A stretch of DNA of 64,000 nt from Dehalococcoidia bacterium (GTDB taxonomy: Bacteria > Chloroflexota > Dehalococcoidia > Lucifugimonadales > Lucifugimonadaceae): the NCBI GenBank assembly GCA_022824185.1, contig JAJEAU010000015.1:62001-126000 (forward strand), given 5' to 3'. Shown in pieces: positions 35,646 to 44,940 of this stretch. Each line of letters starts with the position of its first letter. Position 1 is the first letter of the stretch. The position numbers and the translations under genes were made by a program. Under the pieces are notes generated by a model. The model was not told where the DNA came from. It worked only from the letters and a program-made list of their open reading frames with translations, and ran no database searches.

Positions 35646-36805
35646 AGATCGAACGCATCGAGATTCACCCCCTCGTCGGCAAACTAGATCAACCATTCGG
35701 CTGGTCGCAACGTTGGACGAACGAACGCGGAACGCAGGTCGTCCGCATATTCGCCGACAACGGCGCGTACGGATGGGGCGAGACCGGCTGCGGCCCCAAC
35801 GCGCTCGCCGATGCAGCCCGAAATCTAATCGGTGAAAACCCCGAACGAATCGGTGCCATCTGGCAGTCGATCGTGAACCCAAACTACCAGAGCGGTGGAT
35901 ACGCTGGCCCCGCATCAAACATCGCTAGCGCCGTGGACATGGCCCTCCATGACCTGGTCGGTCGTGTCAGAGGGAAACCTGTCTACGAACTCCTCGGCGG
36001 CAAGGTGCGAGATCGGATCTGCGCCTACGCCACCGGCCTCTATTACGTCCCCTCCGATCTCGAAGACAAAACGTGGTCCGACTTCCGAGAAGAGGCTCAA
36101 GGCTACGTCGACGATGGTTTCTCCGGCATGAAGATGAAGATTGGCGGCTTGACCCTCAGGGAAGACATCGATCGCATCTACGCCCTCCGAGAGCAAGTCG
36201 GTGACGAAGTCCGGATCATGGTCGACGCCAACGAAGCCTACGACCCGATGACCGCTATCCAAGCCTCCTATCAGATGGCCGATGCCGACGTAACCTGGTT
36301 CGAAGAACCGTGCTCATCACGGGCCGACGAAGACAACCTCCTCGTCACTAGCCGATCCCCTGTTCCCACGTCTGGCGGCGAATCGGCGAGCACCCGACGC
36401 GAAGTCGCCCGGATCCTGAAAAACCGCGTCTTCGACATCATCCAACCCGAGATTGTGAACGTCGGAGGCATCTCCGAGTTAAAACTCTCGGCATCGATGG
36501 CCGAGGCTTGCAACGTCCGGTTCGTGCCACACTTCTGGAACACCGCCATCAGCTTCTCGGCCATCCTTCACACCCTCGCCACGGTTGCCCAATCTCCCCC
36601 GGCACACCCCAAAGAGCCGTACGTCAACGAACCCGTCACCGAGTTTGATCAGACGCCGCACCCGATCCGCGAGAACCTGACAGACCCGATCTTCAAACAG
36701 ACCGAGAGCCACGTGACGGTGCCCGATAAACCCGGACTCGGCGTCGAAGTCGATGAGGACGCGCTCGCCCACTTCCGTCAAGGTGACGCCATCATCGTCC
36801 GATAG
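35642..36805 (+). CDS. Mandelate racemase-like enolase-superfamily enzyme (pair 2, copy 1)
   Basis: 387 residues from GTG 35642. The catalytic residues fall at the same numbers as in mandelate racemase: Lys164 and Lys166 (KMKIG), Asp195 (VDANEAY), Glu221 (WFEEP), Glu247 (GGESA) and His297 (VPHFWN). The partner of His297, normally Asp270, is Glu270 here (IQPEIVNVGG). All groups for proton abstraction on both faces are therefore present. Dehydration or epimerisation of a sugar acid is expected; the substrate is unknown. It is coupled to the AKR upstream and followed 14 bases later by a paralogue. Confidence 0.9.
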   Translation: MKIERIEIHPLVGKLDQPFGWSQRWTNERGTQVVRIFADNGAYGWGETGCGPNALADAARNLIGENPERIGAIWQSIVNPNYQSGGYAGPASNIASAVDMALHDLVGRVRGKPVYELLGGKVRDRICAYATGLYYVPSDLEDKTWSDFREEAQGYVDDGFSGMKMKIGGLTLREDIDRIYALREQVGDEVRIMVDANEAYDPMTAIQASYQMADADVTWFEEPCSSRADEDNLLVTSRSPVPTSGGESASTRREVARILKNRVFDIIQPEIVNVGGISELKLSASMAEACNVRFVPHFWNTAISFSAILHTLATVAQSPPAHPKEPYVNEPVTEFDQTPHPIRENLTDPIFKQTESHVTVPDKPGLGVEVDEDALAHFRQGDAIIVR

Positions 36806-36819
36806 GGCAATCGTTTGAC

Positions 36820-37983
36820 ATGAAAATCGAACGCATCGAACTCCACAATCTCGTAGGGAAGATCGACGAACCCTACAAGTCGTCGATGGGCTGGAAAACG
36901 ACCCGAAACACGCTCGCCGTCAAGGTCATCGCCGATGACGGCACCTATGGCTGGGGAGAAACCGGCGCCGGAGCCAATGACTTCGCCGATGTTGCCCGGG
37001 GCATCGTAGGGATGAATCCTGAGCGCTTCGGCAGCGTCTGGCAATCGATCGTCAACACTCGATACCAAGGCGGCGGGTACGCCGGTGTCGCATCCAATGT
37101 CGCGAGTGCCATCGACATCGCCCTGCACGATCTTGTCGGAAAATCTCGAGGGCTCCCGGTTTATGAGCTTCTTGGCGGAAAAGTCCGGGACAGAATCTTC
37201 ACCTACGCCACCGGTCTTTTCTACACCGAGAAGGATGTCAACGATTCGACGTGGCCTGATCTCCGCGAAGAGGCACAGTCCCACGCCGAGGCCGGTTTCA
37301 AAGCGATGAAGATGAAAATCGGCGGATTGACGATGGATGAGGATGTCGATCGCGTCCACACGCTCCGGCGAACCGTGGGCGACGATATCCGTATCATGGT
37401 CGACGCCAACGAGGCATACGACGCTGGCACAGCCATCGCAATGTCACGCCGAATCGCCGACGCCAACGTCGGTTGGTTCGAAGAACCCACGTCATCCCAA
37501 GCCCTTGACGACAACCTTCTGATAACGACGCAATCTCCTGTGCCGACCGCTGGCGGCGAGTCCGCTAGCACACGCCGAGATGTCGCACGGCTGCTTCGAC
37601 GCCGCATCTTCGACATGATCCAACCCGAGATCATCTGCGTCGGCGGCATCTCAGAGCTCAAACTCTGTGCGCAGATGGCAGAAGCCTTCAACATCCAATT
37701 CGTCCCGCACTTCTTCAACACGCACATCAGCCTTGCGGCCATCCTCCACGTATTAGCGACCATCTCGCAGGCACCGCCCGCCCATCCGAAAGAACCGTTC
37801 GTCAACGAACCAGCAACGGAGTTCGACCAAACGGTCCATCCGGTGAGGAGCGCGTTAACCGATCCCTTCTTCACTCAGTCCGAAGGATGGGTGGACGTAC
37901 CCGAAAAACCAGGTCTCGGCATCGAAGTCAACGAGGATGCGTTAGATCATTTCCGCGTCGGCGATGTCGTGGTCGCGGATTGA
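36820..37983 (+). CDS. Mandelate racemase-like enolase-superfamily enzyme (pair 2, copy 2)
   Basis: 387 residues, identical length and catalytic numbering to the preceding gene: Lys164, Lys166, Asp195, Glu221, Glu247, Glu270 and His297 (VPHFFN). Sequence agreement is clearly lower than in the 22-24 kb pair, so this duplication is older. The N-terminal capping region, which sets specificity in this family, differs most (residues 18-33). Both copies keep Glu where mandelate racemase has Asp270, suggesting that this replacement is an inherited property of the subgroup rather than damage. Confidence 0.9.
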   Translation: MKIERIELHNLVGKIDEPYKSSMGWKTTRNTLAVKVIADDGTYGWGETGAGANDFADVARGIVGMNPERFGSVWQSIVNTRYQGGGYAGVASNVASAIDIALHDLVGKSRGLPVYELLGGKVRDRIFTYATGLFYTEKDVNDSTWPDLREEAQSHAEAGFKAMKMKIGGLTMDEDVDRVHTLRRTVGDDIRIMVDANEAYDAGTAIAMSRRIADANVGWFEEPTSSQALDDNLLITTQSPVPTAGGESASTRRDVARLLRRRIFDMIQPEIICVGGISELKLCAQMAEAFNIQFVPHFFNTHISLAAILHVLATISQAPPAHPKEPFVNEPATEFDQTVHPVRSALTDPFFTQSEGWVDVPEKPGLGIEVNEDALDHFRVGDVVVAD

Positions 37984-38041
37984 TTGCCCGATCCTGTCGT
38001 GCGACGATCGAGGGGCGGCGGCCACCGTTAGCATTTAGTTG

Positions 38042-39190
38042 ATGTCCTCCACCGCCGACGCTCCTACGCTACCCAAACCCTCGATACTTGATCTCTCCCG
38101 TTCCGATTTAGAGCGAGAGGTCGTAGACTCGTTCGGCCAGTCTCGTTATCGGGCGAAGCAGATCTGGCAAGCGATCCATCGAGAGTGCATCGCAGATTTC
38201 GACGCTATAACCACGCTCCCAAAACCTCTCAGGAGCCAACTATCTGAGCGATTCACAGTAGATCCACTGCAAAAGGTGATGCATCTCACTTCCGCCGATG
38301 GCTCAACCGACAAGGCGTTGTTCCGACTGCCGGATGGGGAGTTGATCGAAACCGTATTGATGCGTTACACCGCAGATGGTCACCGAAAGGCGCGCAAAAC
38401 GGTATGCGTCTCAACGCAGGCGGGATGTGCCTTGGGTTGCACATTCTGTGCAACGGGACAACAGGGATTTCGCCGACAGCTCAGCGTAGGTGAGATCGTT
38501 GCCCAGACCATATTCATGCAGCGAATAGCCATGGCGGAAGACCGCGCTGAGGTTGAAAGCAGACAGCGCGACCTCGGCAGCATCCAAGGCGTCACCAACG
38601 TCGTCTTCATGGGAATGGGCGAACCGCTCGCCAACTATAACAATTCGATGGCCGCGATCCGCGCGATCAACGACGCCAACGGATTGGCCGTCGGGGCCCG
38701 GCACATCACGCTGTCGACGGTCGGCCTCGCACCTCAGATCATCCAACTCGCGAGCGAAAACATCCAGATCAATTTGGCAGTCTCCCTCCACGCCCCCGAC
38801 GATGAGACTCGTTCCGAGACGATGCCCATCAACCGCCGATACCCGATTTCAGTACTTCTCGACGCTTGTCGTCGATACGTAGAGATCACAGACCGCAGGA
38901 TCTTCTTCGAATATGTCCTCTTAAAAGGACAGAACGACACAGTCGGCCATGCCCGCAAACTAGGACGCCTCCTTGCAGGTCTGCTTTGCCACGTCAACCT
39001 CATCCCCGTCAACCCCACATCCGACGGCCCGTATCAACGCACAAGTCGGGACGATGCTGAGCTATTTCAGATCGAGTTGCTTCGGTTCGGCGTTCCGTCG
39101 ACGGTCCGCATTGAGAAAGGTATCGACATCGATGCTGGTTGTGGGCAGTTAAGGGAACGGGCGATCGACGCCGAAGACCTCGGTTTGTGA
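38042..39190 (+). CDS. rlmN: 23S rRNA (adenine2503-C2)-methyltransferase
   Basis: 382 residues from ATG 38042 (a TTG lies immediately before it). A radical-SAM enzyme that methylates A2503 of 23S rRNA and A37 of some tRNAs. The iron-sulfur motif CALGCTFC (Cys129, Cys133, Cys136) follows the QAG segment, and MGMGEPL, HITLSTVG, ALSLHAPD-like (NLAVSLHAPDDE) and LIPVNPT segments are all present. The C-terminal resolving cysteine is in DAGCGQL. Full-length. A small hairpin follows the stop. Confidence 0.96.
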   Translation: MSSTADAPTLPKPSILDLSRSDLEREVVDSFGQSRYRAKQIWQAIHRECIADFDAITTLPKPLRSQLSERFTVDPLQKVMHLTSADGSTDKALFRLPDGELIETVLMRYTADGHRKARKTVCVSTQAGCALGCTFCATGQQGFRRQLSVGEIVAQTIFMQRIAMAEDRAEVESRQRDLGSIQGVTNVVFMGMGEPLANYNNSMAAIRAINDANGLAVGARHITLSTVGLAPQIIQLASENIQINLAVSLHAPDDETRSETMPINRRYPISVLLDACRRYVEITDRRIFFEYVLLKGQNDTVGHARKLGRLLAGLLCHVNLIPVNPTSDGPYQRTSRDDAELFQIELLRFGVPSTVRIEKGIDIDAGCGQLRERAIDAEDLGL

Positions 39191-39220
39191 GTGGCCATTT
39201 CGAAACGTCGGTCGGCCACT
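39190..39220. terminator. Possible terminator between rlmN and gcvPB
   Basis: AGTGGCC (39190-39196) pairs with GGCCACT (39214-39220), a 7-bp stem beginning at the last base of the rlmN stop, followed by TTAA. A second short stem TGCCG/CGGCA at 39254-39269 lies right after the convergent gcvPB stop. Together they could separate the two convergent transcripts. Both are modest. Confidence 0.4.
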
Positions 39221-39270
39221 TTAACCCCTAGACGGCCCCTAGGCGCCGCCTGTTGCCGAGAAACCGGCAG

Positions 39271-40788
39271 CTAATCGCCGTCGGGTTGCCATCGAAGGAC
39301 AGGCCTTCTCGCGGCGGTGGCTTCGTCTAACCGCGAAACGGGGAGGCTATGCGGCGCGTTCAAGACGGTTTCAGGCTCGGAGGAGATTTCGTCGTCGATG
39401 GCCTGCATGACGGATATGAACCGGTCGAGTGTCTCCTTCGATTCGGTCTCGGTTGGCTCGACCATCAGGGCTTCGGGAACGATGAGTGGGAAGTACATCG
39501 TCGGCGCGTGGATGCCGTAATCCAGAAGACGTTTGGCGATGTTCAACGCCGGAACGCCCCTGTCCGCCTGTCGTTTACCGCTCAGAACAGTCTCGTGCAT
39601 GCAGATGCGGTCAACAGCAAGATCAAATCGGTCCCGCAATTGCGCTTGTATGTAGTTGGCATTGATGACGGCGTTTTCCGAAACCGAACGTAACCCGTCG
39701 CCGCCGAGGGATTGCATATACGTATACGCCCTGACCAAGATGGAGAACGAACCGTGGAAGCCGTTGATCTTGCCGATAGATTCAATGGGCCGGTACAAGC
39801 GGTAGCGATAACCACGCGGCCCAGCATCGGAACTCCGTGCTTGAACAACGACAGGATCGGGAAGGAACGAAGCGAGCCGTCGAGTAACCATAACGGGGCC
39901 CGCGCCAGGTCCGCCACCTCCGTGCGGCGTTGAGAACGTCTTGTGGAGGTTTGAGTGACAGATGTCAACTCCGACGTCGCCGAGTTTTACAAGGCCGAGC
40001 AGGGCATTGAGGTTTGCCCCGTCGGCGTAGACCAATCCGCCGGCATCATGGATGATCTGGTTGATCTCGATGATGTTCGGTTCGAATAGACCGAGGGTGC
40101 TCGGAATCGTGAGCATGAAGACGCACGTTTTGTCGTCCGCCTTTTCGCGGAGATCCTCGACGTCGACATTGCCGAATTCGTCGGTCTTGACGACGACAAC
40201 ATCTAGGCCGGCCATCGCTGCTGACGCGGGATTAGTGCCATGCGCGGAATCGGGGATCAAAGCGACGTTGCGGTGTGATTCGCCACGCGCCTCAAGCGCC
40301 GCTCGTGCGATGAGAAGACCTGCGTATTCGCCTTGCGCACCGGCCAATGGGGCTAGGCTGACTGCTGGGAGTCCGGTGGCTTCGCCGAGCCATTTCTGGA
40401 GTTCGTGCATCACCTCAAGGGCGCCTTGCACTGCGACATCATCTTGAAGCGGGTGGATATTGGCGAAACCCCCGAGCGATGCCATCTGGTCGTTCAGCTT
40501 GGGGTTGTACTTCATCGTGCACGAACCGAGCGGGTAGAAGTTCGTATCAATCGAGAAGTTGAGTCGGCTGAGCAGCGTGAAGTATCGAATCACCTCAAGC
40601 TGATCGACTTCGGGGAGCTGCAAATCACCAACATCTCTGAGGAGATCTGCGTCGGGAAGATCTGAGACTGGAACGTCAGGCTCGGGAAGAGCAACCGCGT
40701 GGTGTCCCGGAACCGAACGGTCCATCAGGAGCCGCCTGTCTTGCATGTCGGCGATACTCGAGTTGGGGGATACAGAAGGGGCGTTCAT
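39271..40788 (-). CDS. gcvPB: Glycine dehydrogenase (decarboxylating), subunit 2
   Basis: 505 residues. The PLP-binding half of the split P-protein: CHSNLHKTFSTPHGGGGPGAGP contains the lysine that holds the cofactor. Other P-protein marks are YPLGSCTMKYNPK, AGAQGEYAGLL and HGTNPASAAM. With GcvPA it decarboxylates glycine and passes the aminomethyl group to GcvH. Its start overlaps the gcvPA stop by four bases. It is the last gene of the run that begins with gltA. Confidence 0.96.
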   Translation of the reverse strand: MNAPSVSPNSSIADMQDRRLLMDRSVPGHHAVALPEPDVPVSDLPDADLLRDVGDLQLPEVDQLEVIRYFTLLSRLNFSIDTNFYPLGSCTMKYNPKLNDQMASLGGFANIHPLQDDVAVQGALEVMHELQKWLGEATGLPAVSLAPLAGAQGEYAGLLIARAALEARGESHRNVALIPDSAHGTNPASAAMAGLDVVVVKTDEFGNVDVEDLREKADDKTCVFMLTIPSTLGLFEPNIIEINQIIHDAGGLVYADGANLNALLGLVKLGDVGVDICHSNLHKTFSTPHGGGGPGAGPVMVTRRLASFLPDPVVVQARSSDAGPRGYRYRLYRPIESIGKINGFHGSFSILVRAYTYMQSLGGDGLRSVSENAVINANYIQAQLRDRFDLAVDRICMHETVLSGKRQADRGVPALNIAKRLLDYGIHAPTMYFPLIVPEALMVEPTETESKETLDRFISVMQAIDDEISSEPETVLNAPHSLPVSRLDEATAARRPVLRWQPDGD

Positions 40789-42137
40789 GCGGCACCTCCT
40801 TTCCCGATCTCGGCCAAGGCGTTTACAAGGCGGTCGATGTCATGCCTGGAGTTCATCTCGGTAACGCAGAAGAGCATCCCACCAGGAACAACGTCGGCGA
40901 TATCGAGCCCGCCGATGATGCCGCGTTCGGCGAGTTGGCGGTTGATCTCGGATGGGCCGACAGGTCCAGTTGCGACGAACTCGTTGAAAAAGACACGGCC
41001 GTTCGGGTTCGCATCCCAACCGTCCAATCCATTGATTTGATCCGCCAGATAGTGCGCCTTGTGGTAGGACAATTCCGCTACTTTACGCAGACCAGAAGGT
41101 CCCATCGTCGCGCAGTAAACCGCCACCATCAGGCCGATTAGCTGGGTTGACGTGCAGATGTTCGATGTGGCGCGTTCTCGGCGGATATGCTGCTCACGTG
41201 TTTGGAGCGTCAGAGTGTAGCCGGTCCGACCGTTGGTGTCGGCGGTCTCGCCGATGATCCGACCGGGTAACTGGCGAATGAAGCGCTGTTTGGCGGTGAA
41301 AAGTCCGACGTACGCCCCGCCGAAGGTCAGGGGAACGCCGAGGGGTTGACCCTCCGAGGTCGCGATGTCGACATCACATTGACCGGGGGCTTTGAACATG
41401 CCAAGGGCAATCGGATAGGTGTGCATCACCGAAAGAGCACCTGCGGCGTGCGCTGCGTCCGAGATTGCCCGAGCATCCTCGATCTCGCCTAGGAAATTCG
41501 GCGATTGAAATGCGATGCAGGCCGCGTCGTCTGGGATATCGCCATCGAGTACTTTATCGAGCCCAATCGATTCGACGGTTACCTGCTGGTATCGGGAGTA
41601 GGCATCCGCTACTTCGAACAATCGTCGATCAGCCGAATCGAGGATAAGGATGCGGTTGCGCCTAGACACGCGTGCTGCCATGAGACCAGCTTCGGCAAAA
41701 GCGGTCGGGCCATCGTACATGCCTGCGTTCGCGACTTCCATGCCAAAAATCTGCGCGACGGCCGATTGGAATTCAAAGCCCGTCTGGAGTGTGCCTTGAG
41801 CGCCTTCTGGTTGGTACGGTGTGTACGAGGTCACGAACTCGCCGCGTTGAAGTACAGCGCCTACGGTTGACGGGATGAAATGTCGATACGCGCCCGCGCC
41901 GAGGAACGATGGTCGGGACCCTGCGTCCTGATTGATCGCCGCGAGTGCCTGCATCCGAGCCGCGACTTCTAGTTCGGATGCCGAAGCAGGGAGATCGAGA
42001 CCAGGATTACGGTGATCCTCGGGAATATCGGTGATCAAGGCGTCGAAGTTCTCGACGCCGATGGTTGCGAGCATCTGCTCACGCTCAGACGGCGTGTTCG
42101 GAATGAAAGGGTGTGCGGAGATTCCGTTGCTCGACAC
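40785..42137 (-). CDS. gcvPA: Glycine dehydrogenase (decarboxylating), subunit 1
   Basis: 450 residues, usual size for the N-terminal half of the split P-protein found in many bacteria and archaea. Recognisable segments: HFIPSTVGAVLQRGEFVTSYTPYQPE (opening), QTGFEFQSAVAQI, ATSEGQPLGVP and a TRREQHIRRERATSNICT-like segment. It lacks the PLP lysine and works only with GcvPB. It lies three bases from gcvH upstream and overlaps gcvPB downstream, so translation of the three is tightly linked. Confidence 0.96.
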   Translation of the reverse strand: MSSNGISAHPFIPNTPSEREQMLATIGVENFDALITDIPEDHRNPGLDLPASASELEVAARMQALAAINQDAGSRPSFLGAGAYRHFIPSTVGAVLQRGEFVTSYTPYQPEGAQGTLQTGFEFQSAVAQIFGMEVANAGMYDGPTAFAEAGLMAARVSRRNRILILDSADRRLFEVADAYSRYQQVTVESIGLDKVLDGDIPDDAACIAFQSPNFLGEIEDARAISDAAHAAGALSVMHTYPIALGMFKAPGQCDVDIATSEGQPLGVPLTFGGAYVGLFTAKQRFIRQLPGRIIGETADTNGRTGYTLTLQTREQHIRRERATSNICTSTQLIGLMVAVYCATMGPSGLRKVAELSYHKAHYLADQINGLDGWDANPNGRVFFNEFVATGPVGPSEINRQLAERGIIGGLDIADVVPGGMLFCVTEMNSRHDIDRLVNALAEIGKGGAA

Positions 42138-42140
42138 GCG

Positions 42141-42518
42141 TTACTCCAAAATCTCTTGGTAGGCCTCGGAGTCCATCAACGCGTCGAGTTCCGCTGGATC
42201 GTCGAGTTTGACCTCCATGATCCAACCGTCGCCGTATGGGTCTGAGTTGACGAGTTCAGGGGATTGCTCGAGGTCAGAGTTGACGGCGGTCACGGTTCCG
42301 CTCACGGGGGAGAAGAGATCGCTGACGGCTTTCACCGATTCGATCTCGCCGAACTTGTCGAACTGATCGACTTTGGAACCGACCTCGGGCAGTTCGACGA
42401 ATACGACGTCCCCAAGGGTGTCCTGAGCGTAGTGCGTGACGCCTACCTCAACGACATCGCCGTCGTTTCGGCGCGCCCATTCGTGCTCATCCGAGTATTT
42501 GAGATCATCTGGATACAA
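42141..42518 (-). CDS. gcvH: Glycine cleavage system H protein
   Basis: 125 residues. The lipoyl-carrier protein; the lysine to be lipoylated is in ESVKAVSDLFSPVSG. N-terminal YSDEHEWARRNDGDVVEVGVTHYA and C-terminal GDGWIMEVKL are standard. It shuttles the aminomethyl group between P- and T-proteins. No lipoate ligase is nearby. It is preceded by a 113-base gap after gcvT, the widest in this operon, without an obvious promoter or riboswitch. Confidence 0.97.
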   Translation of the reverse strand: MYPDDLKYSDEHEWARRNDGDVVEVGVTHYAQDTLGDVVFVELPEVGSKVDQFDKFGEIESVKAVSDLFSPVSGTVTAVNSDLEQSPELVNSDPYGDGWIMEVKLDDPAELDALMDSEAYQEILE

Positions 42519-42631
42519 CGCAGTTTTCCTCCGTCGCTACCTGTTTCGATAACCGCGTTTACTCTAACAAATCCGAGTTACCAAACGTTGAAGCCAGAAG
42601 CCGATTTTGGACGCTCGTTAAGCGGTCCGAC

Positions 42632-43732
42632 TCAATACGAGTGTGGATGAAACGGCATCGCTACGACCTCGGCTTCGACGGTTTTGCCTCGAACGTCTAT
42701 CTGAACATCAGTGCCTAGCTCTGAGTGCTCGACGCCGATGTATCCCATGGCGATAGGCGACCCCAAGGTCGGCGAATGGGTCCCCGATGTGACTATCCCG
42801 ATCTCCTCACCGTCTGCATAGATCCTGTGGCCTTGCCGCGCGATGCCGCGGGACCGCATCGCAAATCCGGACATCTTGCGAGTGGTGCCATTGTCACGGA
42901 TATGGCGGAGAACATCGCCAAACAGATATTCGGATCGATTCGGTTTTACAGCCCAGCGTAGACCTGCCTCGTATGGGTTGTGTTCGGCGGTGATGTCGTT
43001 GCCGTGGAGCATGAATCCAGCTTCTAATCGGAGGGCGTCGCGCGCACCCAAACCGCATGGTGTAGCCCCGGCGTCGACCAGTAACGACCAGATTTCTGGA
43101 GCGTGGGAACTATCGAACATGATCTCGAAACCGTCCTCACCCGTGTAGCCGGTCCTCGCTGCCAGAATTCTCTCCCCATCCAACGTCGCCTCCCCGGCGT
43201 GAAAACGGACGATACTGTTGGTTTCGTCGTTGGTAAGCTCGCCTAACAACGCGACGGCCTTGGGGCCTTGAACCGCGATCATGGCGATGTCATCCGTGCT
43301 GTCGATGAACCCTACGTCACCATCTTCGCGTTCAATGAACTCATCCATCTTCTCCGACAACCATTGCTTGTCGACTTCAGCGTTTCCGGCGTTGACGACG
43401 AGGAGATATCTGTCCTTTTCGAGGTTGTAGACGATCGCATCGTCGATGATGCCGCCCTTATCGTTGCAGATGAGGTGGTACCGTCCCTGCCCGTGCGTCA
43501 ATCGCGACGCTCTGACGCTTAACACCGTGTCTAGGAAACGACCGGCGTCTACACCAGAGAAGATCAGTCTCGCCATGTGCGAAACGTCGAAGATCCCGAC
43601 GTCTTCGCGGACTTGAGCGACTTCGTGGAGGATGCGCGTGGGATAGCGGACTGGCATCTCCCATCCGCCGAAATCGACCATCGTGGCATTGCTGGCGACG
43701 TGCGAATCGTACAGAGGGGTTTTTCTTATCAT
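42632..43732 (-). CDS. gcvT: Glycine cleavage system T protein (aminomethyltransferase)
   Basis: 366 residues. It releases ammonia and transfers the one-carbon unit to tetrahydrofolate. Landmarks: MPVRYP, GIFDVSHMARL, ATRTGYTGEDGFE-like (AARTGYTGEDGFEIMF), LGARDALRLEAGF and EIGIVTSGTHSPTLG. ATG 43732 is 34 bases after the end of midA. No glycine riboswitch is visible in that gap, so the operon is more likely read from the gltA promoter or an internal one. Confidence 0.96.
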   Translation of the reverse strand: MIRKTPLYDSHVASNATMVDFGGWEMPVRYPTRILHEVAQVREDVGIFDVSHMARLIFSGVDAGRFLDTVLSVRASRLTHGQGRYHLICNDKGGIIDDAIVYNLEKDRYLLVVNAGNAEVDKQWLSEKMDEFIEREDGDVGFIDSTDDIAMIAVQGPKAVALLGELTNDETNSIVRFHAGEATLDGERILAARTGYTGEDGFEIMFDSSHAPEIWSLLVDAGATPCGLGARDALRLEAGFMLHGNDITAEHNPYEAGLRWAVKPNRSEYLFGDVLRHIRDNGTTRKMSGFAMRSRGIARQGHRIYADGEEIGIVTSGTHSPTLGSPIAMGYIGVEHSELGTDVQIDVRGKTVEAEVVAMPFHPHSY

Positions 43733-43766
43733 GTGGTCGGCCCGAAATAGGTGAGTGTGTCTACCT

Positions 43767-44927
43767 TTAATCGTATGGAAGATGCTCCAAGTGATGCCGC
43801 TTCAGGGTTGGCAACGGGAAGACTGGCGAAGTTTCCAAACCGAGCAGGTCGAAGTTCGGTGCGTTGATCCGGTGTTGTGCAACATGGAAATTGCCCAGCC
43901 CTCGGGTGTCAGTTAAAGAGTTCAATGCGCGCAATTCCGGCATCCAGCGCCTTGCATATTGTTCACGGCTTCCCAGAGCTGTTGATCTTCTTAGATGTTC
44001 GGAGTATTGCCCTATGCCCAGATCGAATAGAAAGTCACGTTGGGTTTGAAGCGGGGCCATCTGTTCAATACCTACGCTCTTGAGTGCGTTGTCGATTTCT
44101 GTGAAGTCGACATGAGAGGTGATGTCTTGTCGGCCGACATCCCGAAACGGGTTCTGGCCCAGGACATGGCTTTGGTAACAGCGGAGCGAACCCTCACTTC
44201 TACCTGGGTGGTACAGAGTCTCTCGCGGATGGCCGTAGTCAATCGTCAGGATGTAACCGGATTGGAGGAATGCGCTGACGTCGTTTGCCCAGTCTCGGAT
44301 GGCGAGATTCACTTCTCCTCTGTAGGTGTTTGGGAGGTATTGGGCCAATTCCCCGACTCTGTCGGTAATGCCGCCATCGGACGGATGGCCCTCGACGAAC
44401 CGGAGCGTGGAGTCGTGGTCGGCATCTACGAACAGTTCAAGCACTTCGCCGTTGCGTATTGCGAATACATGCGTTGGAAACGCGTCAATGAGTTCGTTGC
44501 TGATGACGCAGCCAATCACCGGCGTTGGTTCTGAGAAATCGTCAACTGGACGCGTCGAGCCTCGAGGGCGAATATCTAAAGGGTGGTAGACGAGAGCGTC
44601 GGCGAAATCGTCGTGGGCGCCAGTGGAGATGGTCTCGAGGACGTCTTCAGCAAGGATGCCGTCGCCTGCACCTAGTTCGATGACGTGGAAACTATCAGGT
44701 TCGTCGAGTGCTTGCCAGGCCTTGAAAAGGTATCCGGCAATCAAGGCCCCAAATGCGGGATGCATTTGAGGAGATGTGGCGTAGTCGGTTCCCGGAGTTG
44801 TGAGCGATGAGTAGTAGCCATGCTCGCCGTAGAGGGCGATCTCCATGAAGCGAGCGAAGGTGATCGGACCATTCGCCCGGATATCGGCTACGACGGATCG
44901 GTGTGCCGGTGTTTGCTCGTCCGGCAT
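43767..44927 (-). CDS. MidA/NDUFAF7-family class I SAM-dependent methyltransferase
   Basis: 386 residues. The N-terminal ITFARFMEIALYGEHGYYS and PQMHPAFG are typical of the MidA (DUF185) family, and VIELGAGDGILAEDVL is the SAM-binding motif I. VISNELIDAFP, the family EL(L/I)DA-P motif, follows. The mitochondrial relative methylates an arginine of complex I subunit NDUFS2; bacterial members are thought to methylate protein arginines, but the target here is unknown. It sits between gltA (13 bases) and gcvT (34 bases). Confidence 0.88.
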   Translation of the reverse strand: MPDEQTPAHRSVVADIRANGPITFARFMEIALYGEHGYYSSLTTPGTDYATSPQMHPAFGALIAGYLFKAWQALDEPDSFHVIELGAGDGILAEDVLETISTGAHDDFADALVYHPLDIRPRGSTRPVDDFSEPTPVIGCVISNELIDAFPTHVFAIRNGEVLELFVDADHDSTLRFVEGHPSDGGITDRVGELAQYLPNTYRGEVNLAIRDWANDVSAFLQSGYILTIDYGHPRETLYHPGRSEGSLRCYQSHVLGQNPFRDVGRQDITSHVDFTEIDNALKSVGIEQMAPLQTQRDFLFDLGIGQYSEHLRRSTALGSREQYARRWMPELRALNSLTDTRGLGNFHVAQHRINAPNFDLLGLETSPVFPLPTLKRHHLEHLPYD

Positions 44928-44940
44928 CGTTGAGTGTGGT

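Noticed and set aside
43733..43766. Glycine riboswitch before gcvT
   Set aside because: The gap to midA is only 34 bases and lacks any riboswitch-like structure.
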